Positions 55,402 to 64,000 of a DNA stretch of 64,000 nucleotides are shown piece after piece (positions within the stretch are counted from its first letter, which is position 1; every line of letters starts with the position of its first letter). The stretch spans positions 211,452 through 275,451 of the forward strand of contig NZ_VMKN01000002.1 in NCBI RefSeq assembly GCF_007483685.1, in the 5' to 3' direction. This DNA is from Litoribacter populi. Its GTDB lineage: Bacteria > Bacteroidota > Bacteroidia > Cytophagales > Cyclobacteriaceae. The notes under the pieces are model-generated. The model did no database searches. It had not been told where the DNA came from and saw nothing but the letters and a program-made list of their open reading frames with translations. Made by a program: the position numbers and the translations under genes.

Positions 55402-56280
55402 ATGATCGAATTACCAGTAATATCCGAGGAGGAAACCAGAAGAAAAAAGCCAAATTGGCTTAGGGTAAAGCTTCCTGTAGGAAAAGAATACGCCAACGTC
55501 AGAAAATTAGTAGACCAGCACAAGCTTCACACTATCTGTGAAAGTGGTAACTGTCCCAACATGGGCGAATGCTGGGGTGCCGGTACGGCTACTTTTATGA
55601 TCCTTGGCAATGTATGTACCCGATCTTGCTCATTCTGCGCCGTGGCCACTGGCCGACCGCCGGAATATGACACCGACGAACCGAGAAGAGTGGCCGAGGC
55701 CATCAAGCTGATGCAGGTCAAACATGCAGTAATCACATCGGTAAACCGGGATGAATTGAAAGACCGAGGTGCTGAAATCTGGTATCAGACAGTAATAGAA
55801 ACGAAAAAACTTTCTCCGGAAACAACCATTGAAACCTTGATTCCGGATGTGAAATCCAACTGGGACGCACTATTCCGAATGATCGAAGGCGGTCAAGAAG
55901 TGGTTTCCCACAATGTGGAGACAGTAGAAAGCCTATATAGAAGGGTAAGACCTCAGGCCAAATATGCCAGGTCTTTGGAACAGATCAAGCGCACAAAAGC
56001 TCATGGTATGCGTACCAAAACGGGCATTATGCTTGGACTGGGTGAGAAGCAAGAAGAAGTTTATAAGGCGATGGACGATCTGGTTGCCCATGATTGTGAT
56101 ATCCTAACATTGGGGCAGTACCTTCAGCCGACCAAGATGCATATCGAGGTAGCCGAGTTTATCCATCCGGATTTGTTTGACCATTATAGAGAAGAAGGGT
56201 TAAAAAGAGGATTAAAATATGTAGAATCTGGGCCATTGGTAAGATCTTCTTACCATGCAGAAAGACATGTTAACGTCTAA
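55402..56280 (+). CDS. lipA: Lipoyl synthase
   Basis: Radical-SAM enzyme that inserts two sulfurs into octanoyl chains on lipoyl domains. The auxiliary cluster cysteines are Cys46, Cys51 and Cys57 in [15 protein letters not shown]. The radical-SAM CxxxCxxC is Cys72, Cys76, Cys79 in CTRSCSFC. The conserved Ser ligand is in [10 protein letters not shown]. 292 residues, normal. Lipoate is also the cofactor of the glycine cleavage system, whose P-protein gene lies next to it, though on the other strand. Confidence 0.97.
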   Translation: MIELPVISEEETRRKKPNWLRVKLPVGKEYANVRKLVDQHKLHTICESGNCPNMGECWGAGTATFMILGNVCTRSCSFCAVATGRPPEYDTDEPRRVAEAIKLMQVKHAVITSVNRDELKDRGAEIWYQTVIETKKLSPETTIETLIPDVKSNWDALFRMIEGGQEVVSHNVETVESLYRRVRPQAKYARSLEQIKRTKAHGMRTKTGIMLGLGEKQEEVYKAMDDLVAHDCDILTLGQYLQPTKMHIEVAEFIHPDLFDHYREEGLKRGLKYVESGPLVRSSYHAERHVNV

Positions 56281-56308
56281 GGTGAATTAAGCTTCACGAA
56301 GAAAACAG

Positions 56309-56343
56309 AATCCACACCTAATGCAGGTGTGGATTTCTTTTTA
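56309..56343 (+). terminator. Terminator after lipA
   Basis: AATCCACACCT (56309-56319) pairs with AGGTGTGGATT (56325-56335) around AATGC, followed by a T-rich tract. Confidence 0.9.
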
Positions 56344-56726
56344 ATCTAAACCAAACTTTACCATCCCCCCTCCTTAACGAAGCCCTCCCCTATTCTTCAC
56401 AAACCCCTGAGATAATTCACCTCCTAATTAGTCAATCTTCAATTCCAAATAAAATTTTGCCCACTTACTGACAAATCAACATTTAATCGGGACTTGATCA
56501 GTAATTGATCAGCGACCAATCAAAATTTTATTTGCTTTAGGACCATTTTAACCCGGTTTAACCAAATCCTCAAAAGTACCTAATATCCGGCCCTGCAGTG
56601 TCGTTTTATCTCTTGCAAACCAACTTCATCCCTCTCTGGTCCTCAGTGAATATCTTTATATTCAATATAAACTAGAACAGACTTTGCGGTCCTTAGTACC
56701 CTTTGCGGTAAGTTTTTTTTTTATCC
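56344..56726. other. Gene-free region between lipA and gcvP terminators
   Basis: About 380 bp with no supportable open frame. It holds two direct repeats TTGATCAG (56494-56501 and 56505-56512), 11 bp apart, and a pair of CTTTGCGGT words (56682-56690 and 56701-56709) that resemble a worn intergenic repeat. Both neighbours end in terminators facing this region, so no gene uses it as a promoter that I can see. Confidence 0.6.
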
Positions 56727-56763
56727 ATAAAAAAAGTGCCTGAAGATTCCTCCAGGCACTTTT
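56727..56763 (-). terminator. Terminator after gcvP
   Basis: AAAAGTGCCTG (56732-56742) pairs with CAGGCACTTTT (56753-56763). A run of T lies on the minus-strand side, 22 bp beyond the gcvP stop. Confidence 0.88.
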
Positions 56764-56784
56764 GCAATTTATATTGAGAATGGC

Positions 56785-59685
56785 TTAAGCCATTGCTTCC
56801 TCTTCGCTTTGCTCATATTCCGTTACAGGAATACAGCTACACATCAGGTTTCTATCACCAAATGCGGAATCAATTCTTCTAACAGATGGCCAGAACTTAT
56901 TGGTTTTCACAAAGTCCAACGGATAAACCGCTTGTTGTCTACTGTAGCTGAAACTCCACTCATCTGCCAAAGCTAACGTGGCCGTGTGCGGAGCGTTTTT
57001 CAGCATGTTGTCTTCCTTGTCCAAAGTCCCGTTTTCGATAGACTTGATTTCTTCTCTAATGGCAATCATAGCATCACAGAATTTATCCAATTCAGACACA
57101 GTCTCAGATTCGGTAGGCTCGATCATAAGTGTACCGGCCACTGGGAAAGAAACTGTAGGCGCATGGTATCCATAATCCATTAATCTCTTAGCAATGTCCT
57201 CTACCTCGATTCCAACTTCCTTAAATGCTCTGCAATCAAGGATCATTTCGTGGGCTGCTCTACCTTTTGTTCCTGTATAAAGGATTGGGTAGTGAGTTTC
57301 CAACCTTGCCTTCATGTAGTTGGCATTAAGGATTGCCATTTTGGTAGCATTGGTCAGGCCGTCTCCGCCCATCATTGCGATGTAGGCATAGGAAATAGGC
57401 AAGATGGATGCACTACCAAATGGGGCCGCAGAAATTGCGTGGATTGCTTGCTGTCCGCCTGTTTTCACTATTGGGTTGCTTGGAAGGAAAGGCACCAAAT
57501 GTTCTGCCACGCAGATTGGACCCATGCCTGGTCCACCACCACCGTGAGGGATACAGAAGGTTTTGTGCAAGTTCAAGTGACAAACGTCAGCACCGATTCT
57601 GCCCGGGCTGGTCAAACCAACCTGTGCGTTCATGTTGGCACCGTCCATATAAACCTGACCACCATTGTCATGGATAGTCTGGCAAATCTCTTGGATGGAT
57701 TCCTCAAACACCCCGTGAGTGGATGGGTAAGTTACCAACAAGGAGGATAAGTTTTCTTTATGCTTTTCAGCCTTAGCCTTCAAGTCTTCAAGGTCAATGT
57801 TACCTTTATCATCGCACTTCACAATCACTACCTTCATACCCGCCATAACAGCAGATGCAGGGTTGGTTCCGTGAGCAGATGAAGGGATCAGGGCGATATC
57901 TCTGTGGTGATCGCCACGGCTTTGGTGATAAGCTCGGATCACCATCAAACCTGCGAATTCACCTTGAGCACCTGAGTTTGGCTGAAGGGAGGTGTCAGCA
58001 AAGCCAGTAATTTCGCTCAACCAGTTTCTCAAATTTTGGAACATCTCATAATAACCGGCAGCTTGATCTTGGGGCACGAATGGGTGCATCTGACCAAACT
58101 CAGGCCAAGTCACAGGAATCATTTCCGCCGTGGCGTTGAGTTTCATAGTACAAGAACCCAAGGAAATCATGGAATGAGTTAAGCTCAAATCTTTTGCTTC
58201 AAGACGCTTGATATAACGCAACATCTCATGCTCAGAGTGGAATTGGTTGAATACCGGATGCTCTAAGTAAGTAGAAGTTCTCTCCAAACCATCAGTCAAT
58301 TCCAGCTTAAGGTCTGCTGCTTTTTCCTGAATATCAATTGGAGTTTTGTTGGTTGACTTTGCGAAAATGGCCAAGATGTCTTTAACATTTTTCAATGTTT
58401 TCACCTCGTCAAAGGCAAGGTAAATGTAGCCAGTCTCGTATCTGAAGTTCACTTTTGAAGAAAGCGCAAAGGCCCTGATCTTCTCCTGCTGAACTTCATC
58501 TACTTTAATTTTGATCGTATCGAAGAAATTCTTGTTTTCCTGCTCAAAGCCCAACTCGGCAAGCCCCTGAACGGTCAACTTAGCCAATCCGTGGATTCGG
58601 GCAGCAATTTCTTTCAACCCTTGAGGCCCATGATATACGGCATACATACCGGCCATCACGCCCAACAATACCTGAGCAGTACAGATATTTGAAGTTGCTT
58701 TTTCTCTTTTGATGTGTTGCTCTCTAGTCTGAAGAGCCATTCGGTAAGCTTTGTTGCCATCACGGTCAACAGAAACGCCAATGATTCTACCTGGAATCTG
58801 ACGCTTGTAAGCTTCTCTGGTAGCAAAATATGCAGCATGAGGTCCACCAAAACCCATTGGCACACCGAATCGCTGGGTAGTACCCACTACCACGTCAGCA
58901 CCCATTTCACCTGGAGGGGTCAAAAGGGTCAAGCTCAATAGGTCAGCAGCAAATGCCGTCAACACATCGTTTTCTTTGGCGGATGCCACCAATTTGGAAT
59001 AGTTAATCGCCTCTCCGTCAGCATTAGGATACTGAAGCATCAAGCCGAAGAGCTCAGGATCAGTCAGATCCAGGTCCGACGACGAACCTATTACCAAATC
59101 AACGCCCACAGGCACTGAACGCGTTAAAAGGATATCTTTGGTTTGTGGGAAGATTTTTTCATCCACAAAGAACTTGGTAGCTTTCTTCTTTGATTTTGCC
59201 TTTGATGCATAGAGAAGGGTCATGGCCTCAGCAGCAGCCGTACCTTCGTCAAGAAGAGAAGCGTTTGCCATTTCCATTCCGGTAAGGTCCATGACCATAG
59301 TCTGAAAATTGATCAGAGCCTCCAAACGGCCCTGAGCGATTTCTGCCTGATAAGGCGTATAGGCGGTATACCACCCTGGGTTTTCCAAAACATTTCTCAA
59401 AATCACCCCAGGTACCAGCGTATCATAATACCCTAATCCGATATATGATTTATAAATTTTATTTTTGGAGGCCAGTTTTTTGAACTCATTTAAGAAGGTA
59501 GCTTCAGACCTAGCTTCGGGAAGCTGGAGACTTTGTTTTGACCGGATGGCTTTAGGTACCGTTTGGTCAATTAACTCATCGACAGAAGACACACCAATTT
59601 TTTCCAACATCAGGGCAATATCCGCTTGGGAAGGCCCATTATGCCGGTGTTCAAATTTAACTGAGGGATCTAGATTAATTTTCAT
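56785..59685 (-). CDS. gcvP: Glycine dehydrogenase (glycine cleavage P-protein)
   Basis: Decarboxylates glycine and passes the aminomethyl group to the lipoylated H-protein. The 966-residue single chain unites both halves that are split in some bacteria. The PLP lysine is in [16 protein letters not shown], near residue 705, followed by the glycine-rich [10 protein letters not shown]. The N-terminal half is also complete. The gcvT and gcvH genes are not here. A TACATTTG box (minus) lies about 55 bp upstream of the ATG. Confidence 0.97.
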   Translation of the reverse strand: MKINLDPSVKFEHRHNGPSQADIALMLEKIGVSSVDELIDQTVPKAIRSKQSLQLPEARSEATFLNEFKKLASKNKIYKSYIGLGYYDTLVPGVILRNVLENPGWYTAYTPYQAEIAQGRLEALINFQTMVMDLTGMEMANASLLDEGTAAAEAMTLLYASKAKSKKKATKFFVDEKIFPQTKDILLTRSVPVGVDLVIGSSSDLDLTDPELFGLMLQYPNADGEAINYSKLVASAKENDVLTAFAADLLSLTLLTPPGEMGADVVVGTTQRFGVPMGFGGPHAAYFATREAYKRQIPGRIIGVSVDRDGNKAYRMALQTREQHIKREKATSNICTAQVLLGVMAGMYAVYHGPQGLKEIAARIHGLAKLTVQGLAELGFEQENKNFFDTIKIKVDEVQQEKIRAFALSSKVNFRYETGYIYLAFDEVKTLKNVKDILAIFAKSTNKTPIDIQEKAADLKLELTDGLERTSTYLEHPVFNQFHSEHEMLRYIKRLEAKDLSLTHSMISLGSCTMKLNATAEMIPVTWPEFGQMHPFVPQDQAAGYYEMFQNLRNWLSEITGFADTSLQPNSGAQGEFAGLMVIRAYHQSRGDHHRDIALIPSSAHGTNPASAVMAGMKVVIVKCDDKGNIDLEDLKAKAEKHKENLSSLLVTYPSTHGVFEESIQEICQTIHDNGGQVYMDGANMNAQVGLTSPGRIGADVCHLNLHKTFCIPHGGGGPGMGPICVAEHLVPFLPSNPIVKTGGQQAIHAISAAPFGSASILPISYAYIAMMGGDGLTNATKMAILNANYMKARLETHYPILYTGTKGRAAHEMILDCRAFKEVGIEVEDIAKRLMDYGYHAPTVSFPVAGTLMIEPTESETVSELDKFCDAMIAIREEIKSIENGTLDKEDNMLKNAPHTATLALADEWSFSYSRQQAVYPLDFVKTNKFWPSVRRIDSAFGDRNLMCSCIPVTEYEQSEEEAMA

Positions 59686-59739
59686 ATCAGCTGATAGAAG
59701 TTAAATAATTTGGGTTATATCCAGGTATTTTTGGTTGTG

Positions 59740-59747
59740 CAAATGTA
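59740..59747 (-). promoter_or_regulatory. Putative gcvP promoter -7 box
   Basis: The minus strand reads TACATTTG, matching TAnnTTTG, 55 bp upstream of the gcvP ATG in the divergent gap. The -33 partner is not clear. Confidence 0.4.
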
Positions 59748-59884
59748 TAAATTATTGATGGATAATGATTTCAAAATCCAAAGATTTATACCCATTTTGC
59801 CAACCGATCATGGAAATCAATTTTAATCTACTAATTAAAATTTTTAGTTTTAGGTTCAAAAAACAACACGCACAACAAAATAAT

Positions 59885-61381
59885 ATGAAGAAAAGATATC
59901 TTTTGGCAGGCGCCATGGCATATATGCTGTCATGGCAGGTTTCTGCTCAGGATGCCACGGCGATTAAATACGCCTCCACCATTACTGAAGCAGATTTAGA
60001 AGAATACCTCACCTATTTGGCCTCCGACGAAATGGAAGGCCGTGAAACAGGCGAGAAAGGTCAGAAAATGGCCGCAGAATATTTAGTGAATTTCTACAAG
60101 GAAATTGGCCTTGAAGGTCCAGTCGATGGAGATTATCTTCAGAAATTCGATCTTGCCAATGTAAAGTGGGGAGACATTTCCCTAAAAGTTGGCAACCAAA
60201 AACTTACCAACAACGAAGACTTTGTTTTCATCGGTGACGGTGATATGAGACGCTCTGCGAAAAAAGACTTAGTATTCCTAGGTCTTGCCAATGAGGAAAA
60301 CCTAGCCAAAGTAGACGTGAAGGATAAACTGGTAGGCATCTGGGCCATTGGTGGCAGAGCCCAAAATGTGATCCAAGACATAAGAGATGCCGGTGCCGCA
60401 GGTGCGGTAATCGTAACCATGGAAGGCCAGGCAAACTTTGACCGTATCGCCAACCGTTACAAGGCGCTTTCAGGACGTGGAAGACTTGGATTCGACTCTG
60501 AAACAAAAGAGCAACCTGTATTCATGGTTAGCAGCAACAAAATGGCCGAAATCTTTGGTACTTCTGTAGAAGAATTGAAAGAAGCTGCCAAAAATGATCC
60601 TTCTGTGATCAAAAGCCAAAAGGCAACTTACCAAGTAAAGAAAAACAAGGAGATGGTCGGCACTGAAAACGTGATGGCTTACCTTGAAGGTACTGACAAG
60701 AAAGATGAGGTTTTGGTAATCTCTTCTCACTACGATCACATCGGGATTGACAGCCAAGGCAGAATCAACAACGGTGCTGATGACGACGGGTCTGGAACAG
60801 TTTCCGTAATGGAAATTGCCGAGGCGTTTGCAAAAGCGGCAGAAGATGGTCACAGACCAAGAAGAAGCATTCTTTTCCTTAACGTAACCGGCGAGGAAAA
60901 AGGACTGTTGGGTTCTCAGTACTATGCTGAAAACCCTATCTTCCCATTGGAAAACACCGTTAACAACATCAATATTGACATGGTGGGTAGAATAGACTAC
61001 GAATATCAGGATGCAGAAGACCAGGATTATGTGTATGTGATCGGTTCTGAGATGCTTTCAAGCCACCTGAAAACCATCAACGAATACAACAACATCACTT
61101 ACACCAACTTGAAGCTGGATTACAGATATGATGCTGAAGATGATCCAAACAGATTCTACTACAGATCTGACCATTACAACTTCGCCAAAAACAACATTCC
61201 TGTGATCTTCTTCTTCAACGGAGTACATGATGACTACCACCAGCACACGGATACGGTGGACAAAATCGAATTCCCTTTGATGACAAAAAGAGCCAGATTG
61301 ATCTTCCACACCTCTTGGGATTTGGCCAACAGAGAAGAAAGAACGCCTGTAGACGGTACTAACAATAGAACTGATAGATAA
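59885..61381 (+). CDS. M28 family metallopeptidase with PA domain, secreted
   Basis: 498 residues from the ATG at 59885 (MKKRYLLAGAMAYMLSW, a signal peptide ending VSAQ). The frame is open 40 codons further upstream, but those lack a signal and precede it. A protease-associated-type insertion (about 140-260, AAGAVIVTMEGQA) interrupts the peptidase domain. Zinc ligands are visible in SHYDHIG, GADDDGSG, VTGEEKGLLG, IDMVGRID and a final His in DYHQHTD. An aminopeptidase role is likely. The stop is followed by heptad array 3 and a terminator. Confidence 0.9.
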   Translation: MKKRYLLAGAMAYMLSWQVSAQDATAIKYASTITEADLEEYLTYLASDEMEGRETGEKGQKMAAEYLVNFYKEIGLEGPVDGDYLQKFDLANVKWGDISLKVGNQKLTNNEDFVFIGDGDMRRSAKKDLVFLGLANEENLAKVDVKDKLVGIWAIGGRAQNVIQDIRDAGAAGAVIVTMEGQANFDRIANRYKALSGRGRLGFDSETKEQPVFMVSSNKMAEIFGTSVEELKEAAKNDPSVIKSQKATYQVKKNKEMVGTENVMAYLEGTDKKDEVLVISSHYDHIGIDSQGRINNGADDDGSGTVSVMEIAEAFAKAAEDGHRPRRSILFLNVTGEEKGLLGSQYYAENPIFPLENTVNNINIDMVGRIDYEYQDAEDQDYVYVIGSEMLSSHLKTINEYNNITYTNLKLDYRYDAEDDPNRFYYRSDHYNFAKNNIPVIFFFNGVHDDYHQHTDTVDKIEFPLMTKRARLIFHTSWDLANREERTPVDGTNNRTDR

Positions 61382-61386
61382 AATAG

Positions 61387-61414
61387 ACGGGAGACCGGAG
61401 ACGGGAGACCGAAT
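61387..61414 (+). repeat. Heptad repeat array 3 (plus strand)
   Basis: Four tandem 7-bp units: ACGGGAG, ACCGGAG, ACGGGAG, ACCGAAT. The array begins 5 nt after the stop of the M28 gene and ends 5 nt before the terminator stem, so it lies in the 3' UTR in sense orientation. Confidence 0.78.
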
Positions 61415-61415
61415 A

Positions 61416-61448
61416 AAAGCCTTCGAGCATCAAGCTTGAAGGTTTTTT
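61416..61448 (+). terminator. Terminator after M28 peptidase gene
   Basis: CCTTCGAGC (61420-61428) pairs with GCTTGAAGG (61434-61442), one G-U pair, loop ATCAA, followed by six T. Confidence 0.88.
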
Positions 61449-61467
61449 ATTATCTCAATAGTCATAT

Positions 61468-62145
61468 TTAAATAATACTACCGTCCTCCATTTCTATGAT
61501 TCTGTCTGTTCCTTTGGCAAATTCATCGTCATGAGTTACGATCAGCATGGTTTGGTGAAAATCCTGGGCCAATTCCTTGAAAATATTGAAAACTATATCA
61601 CTATTGGTGTTATCGAGGTTACCGGTTGGCTCGTCGCCCATGATGATCAAAGGGTCATTGATCAATGCCCGTGCAATGGCCACCCGTTGTTTTTGACCTC
61701 CTGAGAGCTGATGAACTTTTTTGAGCGCATGGCTTTCCATTCCAAAAATCTTGAGTTTTTCCATAGCCCTATTCTCGATTTCTTCTGGGCTAAACTTGCC
61801 CAGTTTCATAGCCGGTATTTTGACATTTTCAAGGGCTGAAAACTCATTGAGCAAATAATGAAACTGGAACACAAAACCGATCTTCTCATTTCTGATCCGA
61901 GAAAGCACTTTCGCGTCCAGCCCGGTAATCAATTCATTTTCTATAAATAGCTGACCTTCGTAGTCCGTGTCCATGGTGGAAAGAATGTAAAGCAATGTGG
62001 ATTTCCCGCATCCGGACTTGCCCATCACCGAAACGAACTCTCCCTTTTTAACATCCAGACAAACTTCCTTCAGCACCTGGGTTTTCTCAGGACTAAAGAA
62101 ATACTTACTTACATTTTGGGTTCTTAGAACACTGCTTCTCTGCAT
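61468..62145 (-). CDS. ABC transporter ATPase (LolD/MacB-type)
   Basis: 225-residue ATPase for mechanotransmitting exporters. Walker A is GKSGCGKSTLL, signature is LSGGQKQRVAIARA and Walker B is LIIMGDEPTGNLD, the LolD/MacB form. It is the last gene of a three-gene unit with the permease (8 bp upstream) and the adaptor. Fused-domain MacB would be longer, so ATPase and permease are separate here. Confidence 0.93.
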   Translation of the reverse strand: MQRSSVLRTQNVSKYFFSPEKTQVLKEVCLDVKKGEFVSVMGKSGCGKSTLLYILSTMDTDYEGQLFIENELITGLDAKVLSRIRNEKIGFVFQFHYLLNEFSALENVKIPAMKLGKFSPEEIENRAMEKLKIFGMESHALKKVHQLSGGQKQRVAIARALINDPLIIMGDEPTGNLDNTNSDIVFNIFKELAQDFHQTMLIVTHDDEFAKGTDRIIEMEDGSII

Positions 62146-62153
62146 AATCGTAA

Positions 62154-63407
62154 TTATTTCCCCCGGATAATGTCCACTGGGTCTATTTTGCTGGCCTTTC
62201 GCGCAGGAAAATACCCGGCGAAATAGGTTGTCACCACACTAAATACTCCTGCTATCATATAATATCTAGGATTGAAATCTACCGGAAACGTCTTGATGGT
62301 GGGCAAGGCTTCTGTTTCGAAAGGAATCCTCTCTATTCCCAAACCGGCCATGTAACCTAAAATCAACCCCAATGCGCCGCCAACAACTCCAATAGTGAGC
62401 GCAATCATAATAAAAATCATATTGACATCTCTCCCTGAAAATCCAATTGCCTTCAAAATGGCAATAGTGTCCATTTTCTCATAGATCATCATGTTGAGAA
62501 TATTGTAGATGCCAAAACCGGAGACTACCAGCAGCGTAATCCCTACAGCATAACTAATCATTGACCTTACCTGGGTGCCGGTTTCAAACTGTGCATTCAC
62601 GGTCTGGATGTCATCTGCATCTACCTGATAGATCTGTGAGAGTTCCTTGGCCATTTCTGGTGCAAGATTAAGATCATGGAGCTTGACCTGTATGTCAGTC
62701 ACATAAGATGAGGGTTCTCCCAACATTTTCTGAACCGTGTTTATTGAAGCATAACTCTGGACATTATCCACATCGCCAAGGCCAGATTGAAAATACCCTA
62801 CTACCTTCAGCTGCATCCGGTTACCTTGCGCGGTGGTCACCTGGATCAGGTCGCCGATTTCGGCAAGCATCCTATCGGCAGCGCCTTTTCCCAGAATCAC
62901 ACTATTCAGTGTATTGTTGAGGTCTTGGACATTGCCTGTGGTAATATAATCCTCAAAGGCAAATAGATCCGCCTCCTTTTCCACATTGACACCGTTGATT
63001 ACCCCGGTGATATCGATGGTACCTACATTGTAAAATACCTGAGTGGTAATTTTAGGAGCCACACCTAAAACGCGCTGGTCATTCTCCAAACTTTCCATGA
63101 TAGGACCGCTGTTGTGGATATCTAGTCTGGAGGCACTGGGCTTGATAGAGCGAATCACATGATGAGATTCTTTGTCATAAAGCTGAATGGGTTGCTCTGG
63201 ATTGGGCTTAACTTCATTGTAAAAACGAATGTGTGGTGTCCTGTTAAGTATAAGTCCGTCCAACATGGAGTTGAGGCCATTCATAAAGCCAAGCAGCGCC
63301 ACAAACATGGTGATACTGAAAACTACCCCTACCCCAGCAATGACTGTTTGCTTGCCTCGGGCCACCATAAGAGCCCAAGCGATTTCGGTTATCAAACCCC
63401 ACATCAT
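62154..63407 (-). CDS. ABC transporter permease (FtsX/MacB-like)
   Basis: 417-residue permease. An N-terminal membrane helix is followed by a large periplasmic domain (about residues 45-270) and three C-terminal helices of the FtsX fold, with TIAILKAIGFSGRDVNMIF as the coupling helix region and the C-terminal PARKASKIDPVDIIRGK signature. Two adjacent ATGs start it. The stop of the adaptor overlaps the first ATG (ATGA). It works with the adaptor and ATPase to export a lipid, peptide or drug. Confidence 0.92.
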   Translation of the reverse strand: MMWGLITEIAWALMVARGKQTVIAGVGVVFSITMFVALLGFMNGLNSMLDGLILNRTPHIRFYNEVKPNPEQPIQLYDKESHHVIRSIKPSASRLDIHNSGPIMESLENDQRVLGVAPKITTQVFYNVGTIDITGVINGVNVEKEADLFAFEDYITTGNVQDLNNTLNSVILGKGAADRMLAEIGDLIQVTTAQGNRMQLKVVGYFQSGLGDVDNVQSYASINTVQKMLGEPSSYVTDIQVKLHDLNLAPEMAKELSQIYQVDADDIQTVNAQFETGTQVRSMISYAVGITLLVVSGFGIYNILNMMIYEKMDTIAILKAIGFSGRDVNMIFIMIALTIGVVGGALGLILGYMAGLGIERIPFETEALPTIKTFPVDFNPRYYMIAGVFSVVTTYFAGYFPARKASKIDPVDIIRGK

Positions 63408-64000
63408 GGTCTTCTGATGAGTTTGGTACCCTCATCCACCCCGTTGAGCAGTTCCACCTTTTGAAAATCCCTGATTCCCATCTCTACCTCCAAAGTGTCT
63501 TTGTCCTCCGTTACCACAAACATTTCCTGGTAGATATAATTACGAGGCACCAACAAGGTTTCCTTGTTCTCCCTGATCAAAATATTTGCTTCTAAGGTAA
63601 GGAAAGGAAAAAGCTGGTCGGGAGCTACGGTAAACTTGGCTTCCACAGTAAAGCTTTTACTCGCCTGGTTAAGTATAGGGTTGATTTTGGTTATTATAGC
63701 CTCAAAACTTTGCCCCCTATAGCTATCCATGCTCACAAAGACTTTTTGACCTGGCTTCACTTTGACAATATCATACTCATCTACTTGGAGCTCTAGAAAA
63801 TACGCTCCGGCTTGACCCAATACCGCCAAGGGCGTCTGTGGAGAAACCAGCTCGCCTTTTTCCATCAAAACAGAAAACACCACCCCATCCAATCGGGAGG
63901 TCACCAAAAAGTCATCTTCCAAAGCCCTGCTGATCTTCAAGTTTTGATAGGCCTGTCTGTCCTGGAAATCTATTTCCCTTTTTAGCTCTTCATACCTGAT
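63404..64000 (-). CDS. Periplasmic adaptor subunit (HlyD/MacA-like), 5' end outside window
   Basis: C-terminal 198 codons of a membrane-fusion protein, open to the right edge of the window (no start seen; an internal TTG near 63940 is not a real start). The edge-most part, EELKREIDFQDRQAYQNLKI, is the end of the coiled-coil hairpin. It then shows the lipoyl-like half motif with VTSRLDGVVFSVLMEKGELV and a beta-barrel domain (KPGQKVFVSMDSYRGQSFEA). Such adaptors link an inner-membrane ABC pump to an outer-membrane channel. It overlaps the permease start by 4 bp. Confidence 0.88.
   Translation of the reverse strand: MRYEELKREIDFQDRQAYQNLKISRALEDDFLVTSRLDGVVFSVLMEKGELVSPQTPLAVLGQAGAYFLELQVDEYDIVKVKPGQKVFVSMDSYRGQSFEAIITKINPILNQASKSFTVEAKFTVAPDQLFPFLTLEANILIRENKETLLVPRNYIYQEMFVVTEDKDTLEVEMGIRDFQKVELLNGVDEGTKLIRRP

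Noticed and set aside
59765-59884. 40-codon N-terminal extension of the M28 peptidase
   Set aside because: The extension is not signal-like; the ATG at 59885 begins a proper signal peptide.

Overview
The window is a chromosomal stretch of a Bacteroidota bacterium, most likely order Cytophagales, family Cyclobacteriaceae (Algoriphagus/Echinicola/Cyclobacterium-like). This rests on TAnnTTTG-type promoter boxes with few Shine-Dalgarno sequences, the unlinked atpDC pair with a very short epsilon subunit, the long NusB, the nusB-ytxH-DUF1573-yajC-ybbR-coaE order, and many secreted or outer-membrane beta-barrel proteins. The genus is inference. The DNA is almost all housekeeping. I see no phage, insertion sequence, CRISPR array, tRNA or rRNA.

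Layout. 1-10 kb: polyprenyl synthetase (cut by the left edge), rhomboid protease, secreted zinc metalloprotease, an HPF-like ribosome factor divergent from a baeRF-type (eRF1/Pelota-fold) protein, a diheme cytochrome c and an S9 peptidase. 10-15 kb: rplU-rpmA, a 680-bp region rich in inverted repeats, then nrdB-nrdA (class Ia ribonucleotide reductase). 15-24 kb: a small beta-barrel protein, a DinB/DUF1569-like protein, an ABC exporter, leucine dehydrogenase, then nusB-ytxH-DUF1573-yajC-ybbR-coaE. 24-31 kb: a C40 peptidase, atpDC, and the glycerol operon glpD-glpK-glpF. 31-40 kb: phosphohistidine phosphatase-like and TraB-like proteins, an RluA pseudouridine synthase, YihY, prfC, an orphan histidine kinase, Dps, and a NatAB-like ABC exporter with a coupled small protein. 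41-46 kb: dnaJ, grpE, obg, adk, hpt and an M42-like peptidase. 46-51 kb: OmpA-family protein, upp, a Ca/Na antiporter, a small membrane protein, and L-serine dehydratase. 51-55 kb: an ECF sigma factor overlapping a protein predicted to cross both membranes, plus a tandem-FKBP lipoprotein. 54-64 kb: OsmC, a beta-barrel protein, lipA, gcvP, an M28 peptidase, and a MacAB/LolD-like export operon cut by the right edge.

The most interesting points are these. (1) The sigma factor, dual-membrane anti-sigma-like and FKBP operon is a candidate envelope-stress signalling unit. (2) Degenerate 7-bp tandem repeats of consensus ACCGGAG occur three times, each directly after a stop codon and in the sense orientation, so they are probably transcribed 3' elements. 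(3) A possible structured RNA and a pair of TTGAC-N5-GTCAA palindromes lie upstream of nrdBA. (4) DnaJ lacks one of its two zinc centres. (5) A ribosome hibernation factor is divergent from a release-factor-fold protein. Strong hairpin terminators, several bidirectional, separate most transcription units. Several annotated starts here were moved from in-frame TTG codons to the ATG or GTG that fits the family.
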